The translations under genes and the position numbers were made by a program. Shown in pieces: positions 29,807 through 39,711 of a stretch of DNA of 64,000 bases (its first letter is position 1; each line of letters begins with the position of its first letter). Under the pieces are notes generated by a model. The model had not been told where the DNA came from and did no database searches. It saw only the letters and a program-made list of their open reading frames with translations. The stretch lies in contig NZ_SLXW01000002.1 of NCBI RefSeq assembly GCF_004341085.1, positions 930,001-994,000 on the forward strand, read 5' to 3'. Source of the DNA: Sphingomonas sp. PP-CE-1G-424 (GTDB taxonomy: Bacteria; Pseudomonadota; Alphaproteobacteria; Sphingomonadales; Sphingomonadaceae).

Positions 29807-31297
29807 CTAGCGTCTCGCCATGCAGTGACGCGCGACGGTGTCGGCATGCGCTGGAAGCGCGCGGGCCGTAGCGGCATGCCGGTCACGGATGTCGGCGAGG
29901 AACCCGGCGAGCTGATCCGGCGACAGCGCCTCGGCAAGTGGCGACCACGTGACGGGATTTATGCCCTGACCGATCATAACCTGGAGCCAGGCCGGTTCGG
30001 TAAACAAATCCGCGACGTCCTGCGTCAGGATCGCGGCGGCGCGGAACTGCGCGATCTTTTCGGCCAGCCGATCGGGCAGCGGCATGTCGCGGCACCGCTG
30101 CCAGAACGGCTCCGGGCGGCGATTGGCGTGATAGTGGAGGATCAGGAAGTCGCGGACGGTGTCATATTCGACATGCGTCTGATGGTTGTACGCGGTCCGC
30201 GCGGCGGCATTGTCGCCGGCCGACGGGAACAGCGACAACAGCCGCGCCACCGCTGATTGCACCATGTGGATGCTGGTCGATTCGAGCGGCTCCATGAACC
30301 CGGAGGCGAGGCCCAGCGCGACGACGTTTCGCTTCCAGAAGGTCGCGCGTTTGCCGGTGGCAAAGCGCAACGGGCGGGGATCGCCGATCGCCGCGCCGTC
30401 GAGGTTGGCCAGCAGGCGCGCCGTCGCTTCGTCGTCGGACAGGTGTGCGGCGGCGTAGACCAGGCCGTTGCCGGTGCGATGCTGGAGCGGGATCCGCCAC
30501 TGCCAGCCGACCGGCCGTGCGGTCGCTCGCGTGTAGGGGAGCAGCGGCGCGGTCGTCTCGCAGGCCACCGCCATCGCGCGGTCGCAGGGTAGCCAGTGCG
30601 ACCAGTCCTCGAACGCGACGCCCTGCGCCTCGCCGAGCAGGAGCGAGCGGAACCCCGAGCAGTCGAGGAAGAAGTCGCCTTCGACTGCGCGGCCGTCGTC
30701 CAGCGTGACGCCGGTCAGGTCCCCGGTCTCGCCATCGCGCTGTGCGGTGACGATCCGCCCTTCGATTCGTTCGACGCCGCTGGCTTCGGCTAGGCCGCGC
30801 AGCCAGCGGGCCAGCATCGTGGCGTCGAAGTGATAGGCGTAGGCGAGATCGGGATGGCGATCGAACCGCGCATCCGCCGCCGCCTGCGCACTCGCGATAT
30901 ACTCGCCGAGCGGTGCTGCAGTCCCGGATGCCCGCGCGCGCAACCAGTGGTGGTGGAACGGTACGACGCCCAGGCCGCGCCCGACCGCGCCGAACGCGTG
31001 CATGTAGCGGCTGCCGGGACCGGTCCAGTCGACGAACTCGATGCCGAGCTTGAACGTGCCCTGCGTGGCGGCGAGCATCGCATTCTCGTCGATGCCGAGT
31101 GCGGCGGTGAGCAGGCGGATCTGCGGGATCGTCGCCTCGCCGACGCCGACCGTGCCGATCGCGTCGGATTCGATCAGCCGGATCTTCGTCGTGCGGGGCA
31201 CGAACCGCGCGAGCATTGCGGCGGCGATCCAGCCCGCGGTGCCGCCGCCGACTATGACGATGGTCTTGAGTGACACGGGCGCGGTCGGACTGGTCAT
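29807..31297 (-). CDS. Tryptophan-halogenase-like FAD-dependent protein
   Basis: A 496-residue flavoprotein of the tryptophan 7-halogenase family. GGGTAGW (17-23) is the FAD-binding signature and GWQWRIP (264-270) corresponds to the WxWxIP motif that shields the flavin. K83 (TFKLGIEF) is positioned like the lysine that carries the chloramine in true halogenases. Many family members beside TonB receptors in Caulobacter and Sphingomonas are of unproven activity. It is 144 bases upstream of the receptor gene, likely in one operon. It may act on a ligand imported by the receptor; halogenation itself is not demonstrated. Confidence 0.85.
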   Translation of the reverse strand: MTSPTAPVSLKTIVIVGGGTAGWIAAAMLARFVPRTTKIRLIESDAIGTVGVGEATIPQIRLLTAALGIDENAMLAATQGTFKLGIEFVDWTGPGSRYMHAFGAVGRGLGVVPFHHHWLRARASGTAAPLGEYIASAQAAADARFDRHPDLAYAYHFDATMLARWLRGLAEASGVERIEGRIVTAQRDGETGDLTGVTLDDGRAVEGDFFLDCSGFRSLLLGEAQGVAFEDWSHWLPCDRAMAVACETTAPLLPYTRATARPVGWQWRIPLQHRTGNGLVYAAAHLSDDEATARLLANLDGAAIGDPRPLRFATGKRATFWKRNVVALGLASGFMEPLESTSIHMVQSAVARLLSLFPSAGDNAAARTAYNHQTHVEYDTVRDFLILHYHANRRPEPFWQRCRDMPLPDRLAEKIAQFRAAAILTQDVADLFTEPAWLQVMIGQGINPVTWSPLAEALSPDQLAGFLADIRDRHAATARALPAHADTVARHCMARR

Positions 31298-31327
31298 GCC
31301 GCCTTATACGGGAGGATCGGTGGCGGC

Positions 31328-32665
31328 CTAGAGCGTTGCTTCGCCGAAGGAATGCTGGATCAACGCGCGGACGTCGACTCGGGCCTTGAGGCGGGCGGCG
31401 AGCAGCGCGGTGCCGCTGATCTTGCGCTGGACGAACAGCGTGTCGATCGGCGGCAGGTGCCAGGTATCGCGGTCGCGCGCGATCTCGGTGCCCTGTTCGC
31501 GGAGCACGCCGACGAACGCACGGTCGCCGAAGTCGAACGGGCCGGGCTTGGCGAGTTCGACGAGGATCACGTCGATCATCCGGTCGACGAGTGCGCGGTG
31601 CTGGAGCACGGCGGCTTCGCCGAGGAAACCGGCGGCGATAGCGGCCTCGCGTACCGCGTCGCGGTCGCCCGCCAGTGCTGCGGTAAGCAGGCGGCGATAC
31701 CCTTCACCGGTCTCGGCGGGAAGGGGGCGGGCGGCGCCGAAATCGAGCAGGACCAGCTTTTCCGTCTCGGACTGCCAGCGATAGTTGGCGAAGTTTGGAT
31801 CGGTCTGCATCAGCCGCCAGTCGAACAACTCGCGCAGCACGAGCGAGATCAGGTCGTGCATCACGCGGTCGCGGACATCCTGCGACGCGGTCTCCAGCGT
31901 CTCGACGGGGACGCCGGTGACGAAGCTCATCGCGAGGACGCGTGGCGTGGTGAGCTCGGAATAGAGCGCGGGCACGACGAACTGCGACTGGTCGGCGAGC
32001 AGATCGCCGTAACGCGCCAGCATTTGCGCCTCGCGAAGGTAATCGGCCTCCTCGTGGAGCTGCTTCTTCGCCTCGTCGAGCAACGGCGCGATGTCGAGCG
32101 ACTTGGGGAGCATGCCCGACACGCGCAGCAGCGTCGCGACGTTGTCGACGTCGGCGTCGATGCTCTCCATCACGCCGGGATACTGGACCTTGATCGCCAG
32201 TTCGGTTCCGTCTGGCAGGCGCGCACGGTGGACCTGACCGATCGAGGCGGCGGCGACCGGGTGCGCCTGGAAATGTGCAAATTTGCGACGCCAATCCTTG
32301 CCCCATTCGGCGGCAAGCACGCGATCGAGCTGCTGCGGCGGCATGTGGTTCGCGTTGTTGCGCAGGCGGGCGAGGATGGTCGCGAGTTCGGGCGGGAGCA
32401 TGTCGCCCGCGTCCATCGAGATCATCTGCCCCAGCTTCATCGCGGCGCCGCGGAGGTGCGAGAGTTGGTCGGCGACGCGGGTGGCGTTGGCGGGGGTCAG
32501 GAGTAGGTCGCCGATCTTGGGGCGTTCGCCGTTTGCGAGGCGGCGTGCGCCTTCCGCGACGACTCCCCCGGCGACACCGCCTGCGAGTTTGCCGAAGACG
32601 CCGAGGCGGGCGAGGCGGCCGCTGGGGATCGCGCGTCCGGCGCTGTTGCCGCTGTCTTCGGTCAC
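31328..32665 (-). CDS. ABC1/COQ8-like atypical kinase (UbiB family)
   Basis: A 445-residue protein-kinase-like protein of the ABC1 family, linked to ubiquinone synthesis. The landmarks follow the mitochondrial COQ8/ADCK3 style: KLGQMISMD (KxGQ motif), PVAAASIGQVHRA (AAAS-type loop), AIKVQYPG with the ATP lysine, MQTDPNFANY and VLLDFGAAR. The start is GTG 32665 with AAGGAAC upstream; the frame runs to 33220 through repeat sequences that are surely not coding. It could act as an ATPase that helps extract or process ubiquinone intermediates. No other ubi gene is nearby. Confidence 0.87.
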   Translation of the reverse strand: MTEDSGNSAGRAIPSGRLARLGVFGKLAGGVAGGVVAEGARRLANGERPKIGDLLLTPANATRVADQLSHLRGAAMKLGQMISMDAGDMLPPELATILARLRNNANHMPPQQLDRVLAAEWGKDWRRKFAHFQAHPVAAASIGQVHRARLPDGTELAIKVQYPGVMESIDADVDNVATLLRVSGMLPKSLDIAPLLDEAKKQLHEEADYLREAQMLARYGDLLADQSQFVVPALYSELTTPRVLAMSFVTGVPVETLETASQDVRDRVMHDLISLVLRELFDWRLMQTDPNFANYRWQSETEKLVLLDFGAARPLPAETGEGYRRLLTAALAGDRDAVREAAIAAGFLGEAAVLQHRALVDRMIDVILVELAKPGPFDFGDRAFVGVLREQGTEIARDRDTWHLPPIDTLFVQRKISGTALLAARLKARVDVRALIQHSFGEATL

Positions 32666-32786
32666 AGATGTTCCTTGGTTTCTTCGGGAGAGCTCTCGGG
32701 AAAGATATGGGTGGCGGTCACGGTCGATCAATCCGAGCCCACCCTCGAAGTTAACCAAGGCTACCCATGTTGCTCCCGCAAAGTTT

Positions 32787-32839
32787 GTTCTCCCGCGAAG
32801 GCGGGAGCCCAGACTGGGTCCCCGCCTTCGCGGGGAAAC
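32787..32839. repeat. Palindromic repeat, CCCGCGAAGGCGGG family
   Basis: GTTCTCCCGCGAAGGCGGGA and TCCCCGCCTTCGCGGGGAAA meet at a short AGACTGGG centre. Nearly the same element, inverted, is at 48204. Confidence 0.88.
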
Positions 32840-32874
32840 GAGCTCCGCGCGGCCGCACTTCGGCCTACACCGCA

Positions 32875-32971
32875 TCGTCATCCCCGCGCAGGCGGGGATC
32901 CATAAACTCGACCACTCGCGCTTCGATCGCGCCGTCAGCCAGTATGGGTTCCCGCCTCCGCGGGAATGACG
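32875..32971. repeat. Palindromic repeat, CGTCATCCCCGCGCAGGCGGGG family
   Basis: CGTCATCCCCGCGCAGGCGG and CCCGCCTCCGCGGGAATGACG form the outer arms of an element of about 97 bases, adjacent to the one at 32787. Confidence 0.85.
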
Positions 32972-33052
32972 AAGGGGGCATTGTTCTGATCTCCCTCCCG
33001 TCTGAACTTGCCAGGACGAAGAGAAGGGATCTCGTTTGGCCTGACAGAAAAA

Positions 33053-33078
33053 GGGCGCCCGGATTGCTCCGGACGCCC
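33053..33078 (-). terminator. Rho-independent terminator of glnA
   Basis: On the minus strand GGGCGTCCGGA pairs with TCCGGGCGCCC around a four-base loop and is followed by TTTTTCTGTC. It lies 113 bases after the glnA stop codon. Confidence 0.85.
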
Positions 33079-33094
33079 TCTTCCAATTCAGCGA

Positions 33095-33172
33095 CGTGGC
33101 AAAGCCACGCCGTCGGTCGTCGCGGTTCGCGACGCCGGCCGGGCTTCGGCGTCTCTCGGTCAGCTTGCGCTG
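33095..33172. repeat. Ladder of small stem-loops after glnA
   Basis: Consecutive tight hairpins: CGTGGC-AAA-GCCACG (33095-33109), GTCGCG-GTT-CGCGAC (33119-33133) and CAGC-TTGC-GCTG (33161-33172). They lie between the glnA stop and its terminator. A similar ladder follows aceA. Confidence 0.7.
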
Positions 33173-33191
33173 GCCGCGTGCGCCGTGCGCC

Positions 33192-34604
33192 TTATCCGCT
33201 GTAGTACATATCATATTCAACCGGGCTAGGCGTCATCTCCCAGCGCGCGACCTCGGCGTACTTGATCTCGACATAGCTCTCGATCTGATCCTTCGAGAAC
33301 ACGTCGCCCTTTAGCAGGAAGTCGTGATCCGCGAGCAGGCATTCGAGCGCCTCGCGGAGCGAACCCGCGACGGTCGGGACCTGCGCGAGCTCTGCCGGCG
33401 GCAGGTCGTACAGGTTCTTGTCCATCGCTTCGCCCGGATGGATCTTGTTGAGGATGCCGTCCATGCCGGCCATCATCAGCGCCGCATACGCAAGGTACGG
33501 GTTGGCCAGCGCGTCCGGGAAGCGCACTTCGACGCGCTTCGCCTTGGGGCCGGTGCCGTACGGAATGCGGCACGATGCCGAGCGGTTGCGTGCCGAATAG
33601 GCGAGCAGCACCGGCGCTTCGTAGCCGGGGACGAGGCGCTTGTAGCTGTTGGTCGACGGGTTGGTGAACGCGTTGACCGCCTTGGCGTGCTTGATGATGC
33701 CGCCGATGAAATACAGGCACATGTCGCTGAGGCCCGCATAGCCGTTGCCGGCGAACAGCGGGGTCTTGCCTTCCCAGATCGAGAAATGCGTGTGCATCCC
33801 CGAACCGTTGTCCTCCTTGATCGGCTTCGGCATGAACGTCGCGGTCTTGCCGTACGCATGCGCGACCTGATGGACGACGTACTTATAGATCTGCATGCGA
33901 TCCGCGGTCTGCGTCAGCGTACCGAAGGTCAGGCCCAGCTCATGCTGTGCGGCCGCGACTTCGTGGTGATGCTTGTCGCAGGGCAGGCCCATCTCGATCA
34001 TCGTCGAGACCATCTCGCCGCGGATGTCGACGGCGCTGTCGACCGGTGCGACCGGGAAGTACCCCCCCTTGGCGCGGGGACGGTGGCCGAGATTGCCGCC
34101 CTCATATTCGCGACCCGAATTGCCCGGCAGCTCGATGTCGTCGATCTTGTAGTAGCTGGTCGAATAGCTGTTCTCGAAGCGGACGTCGTCGAACATGAAG
34201 AATTCGGCTTCGGGGCCGACATAGACGGTGTCGCCGACGCCGGTGGTCAGCAGATACGCCTCGGCGCGCTTGGCGGTCGAGCGCGGATCGCGCGAATACA
34301 GTTCCCCGGTCGACGGATCGGCAATGTCGCAGATCAGGATCATCATCGGCGTCGCCGAGAACGGATCGACATAGACCGCGTCGAGATCGGGCTTGAGCGT
34401 CATGTCGCTCTCGTTGATCGCCTTCCAGCCCTCGATCGACGAGCCGTCGAACATCAGGCCGTCGGTCAGCTCGTCTTCGCCGATCAGGCTGGCGACCATC
34501 GTCAGATGCTGCCACTTGCCCTTGGGATCGGTGAACCGCAGATCGACCCACTCGATCTCCTGGTCCTTGATCATATTGAGAACGTCGGAGGCCGAATTCG
34601 CCAT
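33192..34604 (-). CDS. glnA: Glutamine synthetase type I
   Basis: The central ammonia-assimilating enzyme: glutamate plus ammonia plus ATP to glutamine. The product has 470 residues, the usual size for the dodecameric GSI-beta form. Metal and substrate motifs are [10 protein letters not shown] (51-60), PEAEFF (131-136), [13 protein letters not shown] (263-275) and NRSASCRIP (340-348). The adenylylation site is Y399 in [11 protein letters not shown], so activity is set by the GlnE/PII cascade. ATG 34604 ([10 protein letters not shown]) has AAGGG upstream. It is transcribed after glnB on the same strand, 144 bases apart, probably from the sigma-54 promoter in front of glnB. Confidence 0.97.
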   Translation of the reverse strand: MANSASDVLNMIKDQEIEWVDLRFTDPKGKWQHLTMVASLIGEDELTDGLMFDGSSIEGWKAINESDMTLKPDLDAVYVDPFSATPMMILICDIADPSTGELYSRDPRSTAKRAEAYLLTTGVGDTVYVGPEAEFFMFDDVRFENSYSTSYYKIDDIELPGNSGREYEGGNLGHRPRAKGGYFPVAPVDSAVDIRGEMVSTMIEMGLPCDKHHHEVAAAQHELGLTFGTLTQTADRMQIYKYVVHQVAHAYGKTATFMPKPIKEDNGSGMHTHFSIWEGKTPLFAGNGYAGLSDMCLYFIGGIIKHAKAVNAFTNPSTNSYKRLVPGYEAPVLLAYSARNRSASCRIPYGTGPKAKRVEVRFPDALANPYLAYAALMMAGMDGILNKIHPGEAMDKNLYDLPPAELAQVPTVAGSLREALECLLADHDFLLKGDVFSKDQIESYVEIKYAEVARWEMTPSPVEYDMYYSG

Positions 34605-34748
34605 GATGCTTGCCCTTCGTTTTTGAGATTTCCGCCGCATCATGCGGGGAATCTAATTGCGGTATGGAACAGAATTTCCACACAATGTTGCGTCGCGTCA
34701 AATGACGATGTCGTCACTCGTCGTCAACGCAATATGCGTGGTTCGAAA

Positions 34749-35207
<459 letters not shown>

Positions 35208-35225
35208 TCACTGCCCGAAATTGCG

Positions 35226-35240
35226 GCACCTGGGCGGTGC
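35226..35240. promoter_or_regulatory. NtrC-type enhancer dyad
   Basis: GCACC-N5-GGTGC, the core of the NtrC consensus, lies about 60 bases upstream of the sigma-54 promoter. It is within the 3' flank of the next gene upstream. Confidence 0.7.
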
Positions 35241-35268
35241 GTGCGCAATCCAAGGGCAGGGGAGCCAA

Positions 35269-35604
35269 TCACAGGATCTCGTGCAGCCGCGCGATCGGGC
35301 GGCCGAGCCGGACGCCCTTGTCGGTCTCGACCAGCGGGCGCTCGATCAGTAGCGGATCGATCATCATCGCGTCGAGGATCGCCTCGGCGTCGCCATGCTT
35401 GACCGCCTTGGCGCCATCCTCGGCCATGCGCAGGCCCTGGCGCGGCGTCATGCTGGCGCGGTCGTAGAGGCGGACGAGCTCCGCGCGGGAGGGCGGGTTC
35501 TTAAGATATTCGACGATCGTGACGTCCGCTCCGGCTTCTTGCAGTAGCGCGAGCGCCTCGCGGGACTTGGAGCAACGCGGGTTGTGGTAGATCGTCGCCT
35601 TCAC
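35269..35604 (-). CDS. arsC: Glutaredoxin-dependent arsenate reductase
   Basis: A 111-residue ArsC of the glutaredoxin type, reducing arsenate to arsenite. The active-site loop is HNPRCSKSREA with nucleophile C11 and the arginine that follows it; VEYLKNPPSRAEL and RPLVETDKGVRLGRP (with the conserved arginine) complete the pattern. The start is GTG 35604, overlapping the stop of the preceding gene in GTGA; an upstream ATG at 35628 would add eight unconserved residues. No arsR or arsB is nearby, so it may be a housekeeping copy. The NtrC site for glnB lies just beyond its stop. Confidence 0.87.
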   Translation of the reverse strand: MKATIYHNPRCSKSREALALLQEAGADVTIVEYLKNPPSRAELVRLYDRASMTPRQGLRMAEDGAKAVKHGDAEAILDAMMIDPLLIERPLVETDKGVRLGRPIARLHEIL

Positions 35605-36116
35605 GATGTCGGCTTCCCCGTCCGCCATTCCGTCATAGCACGCCGATATTGCTCGGATGCCTTGAGACGCGGCATGTACCGGATCGGGCGGCGGCTCGCG
35701 AACGGCACGCTCATGTTCGTCAGGCTGCCCCGTGCGCCGCAATAGGTACTGCATCCCCGATTGCCGTCGTCGAGCTTGAGCGAAGACCCAGCTTGCGAGA
35801 CGGTAAGCACGCACGCCGGTTCTCCGGGTAACGGCGTGTCGAGGTCGCGATAGACGAGTGTCGCCCCGCGGGAAGTCGCGATGCCAGCGATGTCGCACTG
35901 ATGACCGTTGAAGAAATCGAGATGCGCGCGGACATAGGCTGCGTTCGCAGCTACGGGCACGATCTCGACGACATTCTCGCCGGTGTATTTTTCGCCGGTC
36001 ACCGTGCCGTTGGCAAACTGAGCGTAATAGCGCCCGGCCAATCCCTCGACCGGATCGGGGGATGCCGGTCCCGCAGCCAGCAGGACCGGAACGGCAAGCA
36101 ACATCCACCGCGACAT
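35601..36116 (-). CDS. Secreted protein of unknown function
   Basis: A 171-residue exported protein with signal peptide MSRWMLLAVPVLLAAGPASP. The mature part contains GLAGRYYAQFANGTVTGEKY and repeated beta-strand-like segments, with four cysteines (CDIAG, ACVLTV, GCSTYCG) that could form two disulfides. No family was recognised; the pattern suggests a small periplasmic beta protein. ATG 36116 gives a clean signal peptide, while the frame is open to 36158, inside accC. It starts five bases after the accC stop and overlaps arsC, so it is likely transcribed with both. Confidence 0.68.
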   Translation of the reverse strand: MSRWMLLAVPVLLAAGPASPDPVEGLAGRYYAQFANGTVTGEKYTGENVVEIVPVAANAAYVRAHLDFFNGHQCDIAGIATSRGATLVYRDLDTPLPGEPACVLTVSQAGSSLKLDDGNRGCSTYCGARGSLTNMSVPFASRRPIRYMPRLKASEQYRRAMTEWRTGKPTS

Positions 36117-36121
36117 CGAAC

Positions 36122-37474
36122 CTACGCCCCCTGCTTGGCCAACCACTCTTCCAGCCACTTGATCGTGTACGCGCCTTCCTGGAACTCGGGATCGTCGAGC
36201 AGCGCGCGGTGCAGCGGGATCGTCGTCGTCACACCCTCGATCACCATTTCCTCGAGCGCACGCCGCAACCGGCGCAGCGCACCCTGCCGGGTCGTCCCGT
36301 AGACGATCAGCTTGGCGATCATCGAGTCGTAGTAAGGCGGCACGCGATAGCCCGCATACAGCCCGCTATCGACGCGGACATGCATCCCGCCCGGCGCGTG
36401 ATACACCTTCACCAGCCCCGGCGACGGCGCGAACGTGCGCGGATCCTCGGCGTTGATGCGGCATTCGATCGCGTGACCGCGGAACTGGACGTCTTCCTGA
36501 CGGAGCGTCAGCGGATGACCCTCGGCCACACGGATCTGCTCGCGCACCAGGTCCAGCCCGGTGATCATCTCGGTCACCGGATGCTCGACCTGGAGCCGGG
36601 TGTTCATCTCGATGAAGTAGAATTCGCCCGCTTCCCACAGGAACTCGATCGTCCCCGCGCCGCGATAGCCCATGTCGGCCATCGCCTTGGCGACGATCCC
36701 GCCCATCCGCTCGCGCTCTTCGGCGGTGATGATCGGCGAGGGCGCTTCCTCGAGCACCTTCTGGTGGCGGCGCTGCAACGAGCAGTCGCGCTCGCCCAGG
36801 TGGATCGCGTTGCCGTTGCCGTCACCGAAGATCTGGAATTCGATATGCCGCGGATTGCCGAGGTATTTTTCCATGTAGACGGTGGCGTCGCCGAACGCGG
36901 CCTTCGCCTCGCTGCCGGCCTGCTGCATCTGCGTTTCGAGATCGTCGGGATCGTTGACGACCTTCATCCCGCGACCACCGCCGCCCGACGCCGCCTTGAT
37001 GATCACCGGATAGCCGATCGAGTCGGCGATCCGCTTCGCTTCGGCGATGTCGCTGATCGCGCCGTCAGACCCGGGGACGAGCGGCAGCCCGAGCGCGCCC
37101 GCGGTGCGCTTTGCCTGGACCTTGTCGCCCATCGTGCGGATGTGCTCGGGCTTGGGCCCGACGAACAGGATGTTGTGGAGTTCGACGATCTCGGCGAACT
37201 GCGCGTTCTCGCTGAGGAAGCCGTAGCCGGGATGGATCGCATCCGCGCCCGAGATTTCGGCGGCCGAGATGATGTTCGGGATGTTCAGATAGCTGTCCGC
37301 GGCGGACGGCGGTCCGATGCAGATCGCCTCGTCCGCGAGCCGGACGTGCATCGCGTCGGCGTCGGCAGTCGAGTGCACCGCCACCGTCTTGATGCCCATC
37401 TCGTGGCAGGCACGGTGAATCCGCAGCGCGATCTCGCCGCGATTCGCAATGAGCAGCTTCTTGATTTGCGGCAT
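36122..37474 (-). CDS. accC: Biotin carboxylase subunit of acetyl-CoA carboxylase
   Basis: A 450-residue enzyme that uses ATP and bicarbonate to carboxylate biotin on AccB, the first step of fatty-acid synthesis. [14 protein letters not shown] (6-19), the glycine-rich ATP loop [19 protein letters not shown] and [14 protein letters not shown] are diagnostic. ATG 37474 overlaps the accB stop by one base (TAATG), which ensures balanced production of the two subunits. It is the third gene of the aroQ-accB-accC operon. Confidence 0.97.
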   Translation of the reverse strand: MPQIKKLLIANRGEIALRIHRACHEMGIKTVAVHSTADADAMHVRLADEAICIGPPSAADSYLNIPNIISAAEISGADAIHPGYGFLSENAQFAEIVELHNILFVGPKPEHIRTMGDKVQAKRTAGALGLPLVPGSDGAISDIAEAKRIADSIGYPVIIKAASGGGGRGMKVVNDPDDLETQMQQAGSEAKAAFGDATVYMEKYLGNPRHIEFQIFGDGNGNAIHLGERDCSLQRRHQKVLEEAPSPIITAEERERMGGIVAKAMADMGYRGAGTIEFLWEAGEFYFIEMNTRLQVEHPVTEMITGLDLVREQIRVAEGHPLTLRQEDVQFRGHAIECRINAEDPRTFAPSPGLVKVYHAPGGMHVRVDSGLYAGYRVPPYYDSMIAKLIVYGTTRQGALRRLRRALEEMVIEGVTTTIPLHRALLDDPEFQEGAYTIKWLEEWLAKQGA

Positions 37475-37962
37475 TATTCCACCACGACCAGCGGCTGGTC
37501 GAACTCGACCGGCTGGCCGTTCTCGACCAGGATCGCGGTCACCGTGCCGGCCGACGGCGCGACGATCGTGTTCATGACCTTCATCGCCTCGATGATAAGC
37601 AGCGTGTCGCCCGCATTGACCTTCTGACCGACCGTCGAGAACGGCTTCGCCTCGGGGTTGGCGGCGAGATAGACGGTGCCGACCATCGGCGACTTGACCG
37701 CGCTCGCGCTGATCGCGGGGGCGGACGCGCCGACCTCGGCCTGCGGCATCGACAGCGGCGCCGAGACGGGGGCCGGAGCGGGCGCCGGCGCGTAATGCGC
37801 GACGGGTGCTGCTTGGGCGGCCTTGCGCGCGACGCGGATGCGGCGCGAGCCGTCCTCGACCTCGATCTCGGTCAGCTGCGTGGTGTCGAGCAGTTCGGCG
37901 AGCTGGCGCACCAGGGTCACGTCGACCTGCATCGCACTGGTGTTTTCGGTTGTATCGTTCAT
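37474..37962 (-). CDS. accB: Biotin carboxyl carrier protein of acetyl-CoA carboxylase
   Basis: The 162-residue carrier that holds biotin on K128 in the motif EAMKVMN. An N-terminal helical region (about 10-47) is followed by an Ala/Pro-rich flexible linker (about 48-72), then the biotinyl domain starting at [11 protein letters not shown]. The linker lets biotin swing between AccC and the transcarboxylase. The gene lies 14 bases after aroQ and overlaps accC by one base. Confidence 0.96.
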   Translation of the reverse strand: MNDTTENTSAMQVDVTLVRQLAELLDTTQLTEIEVEDGSRRIRVARKAAQAAPVAHYAPAPAPAPVSAPLSMPQAEVGASAPAISASAVKSPMVGTVYLAANPEAKPFSTVGQKVNAGDTLLIIEAMKVMNTIVAPSAGTVTAILVENGQPVEFDQPLVVVE

Positions 37963-37976
37963 GGCGGGGCCTCCTG

Positions 37977-38423
37977 TCAGAACCGTGCGACGGCTTCAAG
38001 CGCGAGCAGATACGAAAGCGCGCCGAAACCCGCTATCGTACCCTTCGCCGCCTGACCGACCAGGCTCACATGCCTGAACGATTCACGCGTATGGGGATTG
38101 GAAAGATGCACTTCGATCACTGGCGTCTTCACGCCCTTGATCGCGTCGTGCACCGCGACCGAGGTATGCGTGAACGCACCGGCGTTGAGGATCACGGCCT
38201 TCGCGCCGCGCGCCTGTGCCTCCTGGATCCAGTCGACGAGGTGGCCCTCGTGATTCGACTGGCGCATGTCGATCTCCAGGTCGAGCTCGCGAGCGCGGTC
38301 CTCCAGCATCCCGGCGATATCGTCGAGCGTCTCGTCGCCATAGATTTCCGGCTCGCGCGTTCCCAGCAGGTTGAGGTTGGGGCCGTTCAGGACGAACACT
38401 GTCGCAGTGACGGTATCGGGCAA
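37977..38423 (-). CDS. aroQ: Type II 3-dehydroquinate dehydratase
   Basis: A 148-residue dodecameric enzyme of the shikimate pathway that converts 3-dehydroquinate to 3-dehydroshikimate. The N-terminus [20 protein letters not shown] carries the catalytic tyrosine (Y28), QSNHEG binds the substrate, [15 protein letters not shown] and [11 protein letters not shown] (with the general acid histidine) follow. It is the first gene of the aroQ-accB-accC operon, an arrangement found in many proteobacteria. The start ATG 38423 is close to the divergent thiSG gene, so the promoter lies in the 170 bases between. Confidence 0.95.
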   Translation of the reverse strand: MPDTVTATVFVLNGPNLNLLGTREPEIYGDETLDDIAGMLEDRARELDLEIDMRQSNHEGHLVDWIQEAQARGAKAVILNAGAFTHTSVAVHDAIKGVKTPVIEVHLSNPHTRESFRHVSLVGQAAKGTIAGFGALSYLLALEAVARF

Positions 38424-38483
38424 GGGCAGCTCCTGGTTGCGGGGGCTGCGAACGACCCCCTATATGCGTCGTTCCACCCTTAC

Positions 38484-38583
38484 CCGTTCGTGTCGAGCGA
38501 AGTCGAGACATGAGACCGGCAGCGGACGGGTGGTTTCTCGATCAGCCTGTCCCGAGCCATGTCGAGGGGCTCGAAACGAACGG
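38484..38583. repeat. Palindromic intergenic repeat, CGTTCGTGTCGAGCGAAGTCGAG family
   Basis: CCGTTCGTGTCGAG and CTCGAAACGAACGG form the ends; GTCGAGCGAAGTCGAGAC inside is a second stem. It spans most of the leader between aroQ and thiSG and ends 11 bases before the thiSG start. No thiamin riboswitch is visible here. Confidence 0.8.
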
Positions 38584-38593
38584 AAAGTTTTGC

Positions 38594-39601
38594 ATGCCCC
38601 ACTCCGATGGTACCGTCTCCATTACCGTCAACGGCGAACACAAGCGCGTCACTGCCGGGTTGAGCCTCGCGGGACTCGCGACCGAACTCGGCCTCGTGCC
38701 GGAGAAGATCGCGGTCGAGCGGAACATGGAGGTCGTGCCGCGCTCGACCTTGGCGGACGTGATGGTCGAGGACGGCGACGACCTCGAGATCGTGCATTTC
38801 GTCGGCGGTGGCGACCATGAGGATAGCGGGCATGAGGATAGCTGGACCGTCGCGGGCCAGACCTTCAAGTCGCGGCTGATCGTCGGCACCGGCAAGTACA
38901 AGGACTTCGCGCAGAACGCCGCCGCGGTCGAGGCATCGGGCGCGGAGATCGTCACGGTCGCCGTCCGCCGCGTCAACGTGTCGGATCGCAACGCGCCGAT
39001 GCTGACCGACTTCATCGACCCCAAGAAGATCACCTACCTCCCTAACACCGCCGGCTGCTTCGACGCCGAATCGGCGATTCGCACGCTGCGACTGGCACGC
39101 GAGGCGGGCGGCTGGGAGCTGGTGAAGCTCGAAGTGCTCGGCGAGGCGAAGACGCTCTATCCCGACATGGTCGAGACGCTCCGCGCGACCGAGATACTCG
39201 CCAACGAGGGCTTCAAGCCGATGGTGTATTGCGTCGACGATCCGATCGCCACCAAGCGCCTGGAGAACGCCGGCGCGGTCGCGATCATGCCGCTGGGCGC
39301 ACCGATCGGCTCGGGGCTCGGTATCCAGAACCGCGTGACGATCCGGCTGATCGTCGAGGGGGCAGGGGTGCCCGTGCTGGTCGACGCCGGCGTCGGCACC
39401 GCGTCCGATGCGGCGGTGGCGATGGAGCTCGGCTGCGACGGCGTGCTGATGAATACCGCGATCGCTGAGGCGAAGGACCCGTTGATGATGGCCGCGGCGA
39501 TGAAGGCGGCGGTCGAATCGGGCCGGCTCGCCTACCGCGCCGGACGGATGGGCCAGCGTCGCTATGCCGATCCGTCGAGCCCGCTAGCGGGACTGATCTG
39601 A
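38594..39601 (+). CDS. thiSG: ThiS-ThiG fusion: sulfur carrier and thiazole synthase
   Basis: A 335-residue fusion for the thiazole half of thiamin. Residues 5-73 are ThiS ([35 protein letters not shown]). From 84 onwards is Thi[35 protein letters not shown] with the imine-forming K178, and PIGSGLGI. In free ThiS the Gly-Gly must be the C-terminus to be thiocarboxylated; here GGG (71-73) is followed by a short His/Asp/Ser-rich linker (HEDSGHEDS) and ThiG. Such fusions occur in sphingomonads. ATG 38594 is chosen; the frame runs upstream through a repeat. Confidence 0.93.
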   Translation: MPHSDGTVSITVNGEHKRVTAGLSLAGLATELGLVPEKIAVERNMEVVPRSTLADVMVEDGDDLEIVHFVGGGDHEDSGHEDSWTVAGQTFKSRLIVGTGKYKDFAQNAAAVEASGAEIVTVAVRRVNVSDRNAPMLTDFIDPKKITYLPNTAGCFDAESAIRTLRLAREAGGWELVKLEVLGEAKTLYPDMVETLRATEILANEGFKPMVYCVDDPIATKRLENAGAVAIMPLGAPIGSGLGIQNRVTIRLIVEGAGVPVLVDAGVGTASDAAVAMELGCDGVLMNTAIAEAKDPLMMAAAMKAAVESGRLAYRAGRMGQRRYADPSSPLAGLI

Positions 39602-39627
39602 AACATAGGTCATGACGCAAACGTCAC

Positions 39628-39652
39628 GGAACCCACGGTAAAGACGGCCGTT
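39628..39652 (+). promoter_or_regulatory. EcfG (general stress sigma factor) promoter of csbD
   Basis: GGAAC (39628-39632) and CGTT (39649-39652) separated by 16 bases match the alphaproteobacterial EcfG consensus GGAAC-N16/17-CGTT exactly. It precedes the CsbD gene by 59 bases, a typical general-stress target. Confidence 0.8.
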
Positions 39653-39711
39653 ATACCTTCGCAAGTTCAAGCGGCCCGGTTGGCGGGTTCGCACAGCAAG
39701 TGGAGGCTCTG

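Larger units (their letters stand above)
32666..33191. other. Intergenic region between the ABC1 kinase and glnA
   Basis: No gene is supported here. It holds the presumed promoter of the ABC1 gene, two palindromic repeats, the glnA terminator and a set of small stem-loops, listed separately. Open frames across it are translations of repeat sequence. Confidence 0.7.

Noticed and set aside
38424-38593. Thiamin riboswitch before thiSG
   Set aside because: No CTGAGA-type or other conserved thiamin-box elements; the leader is occupied by a palindromic repeat.
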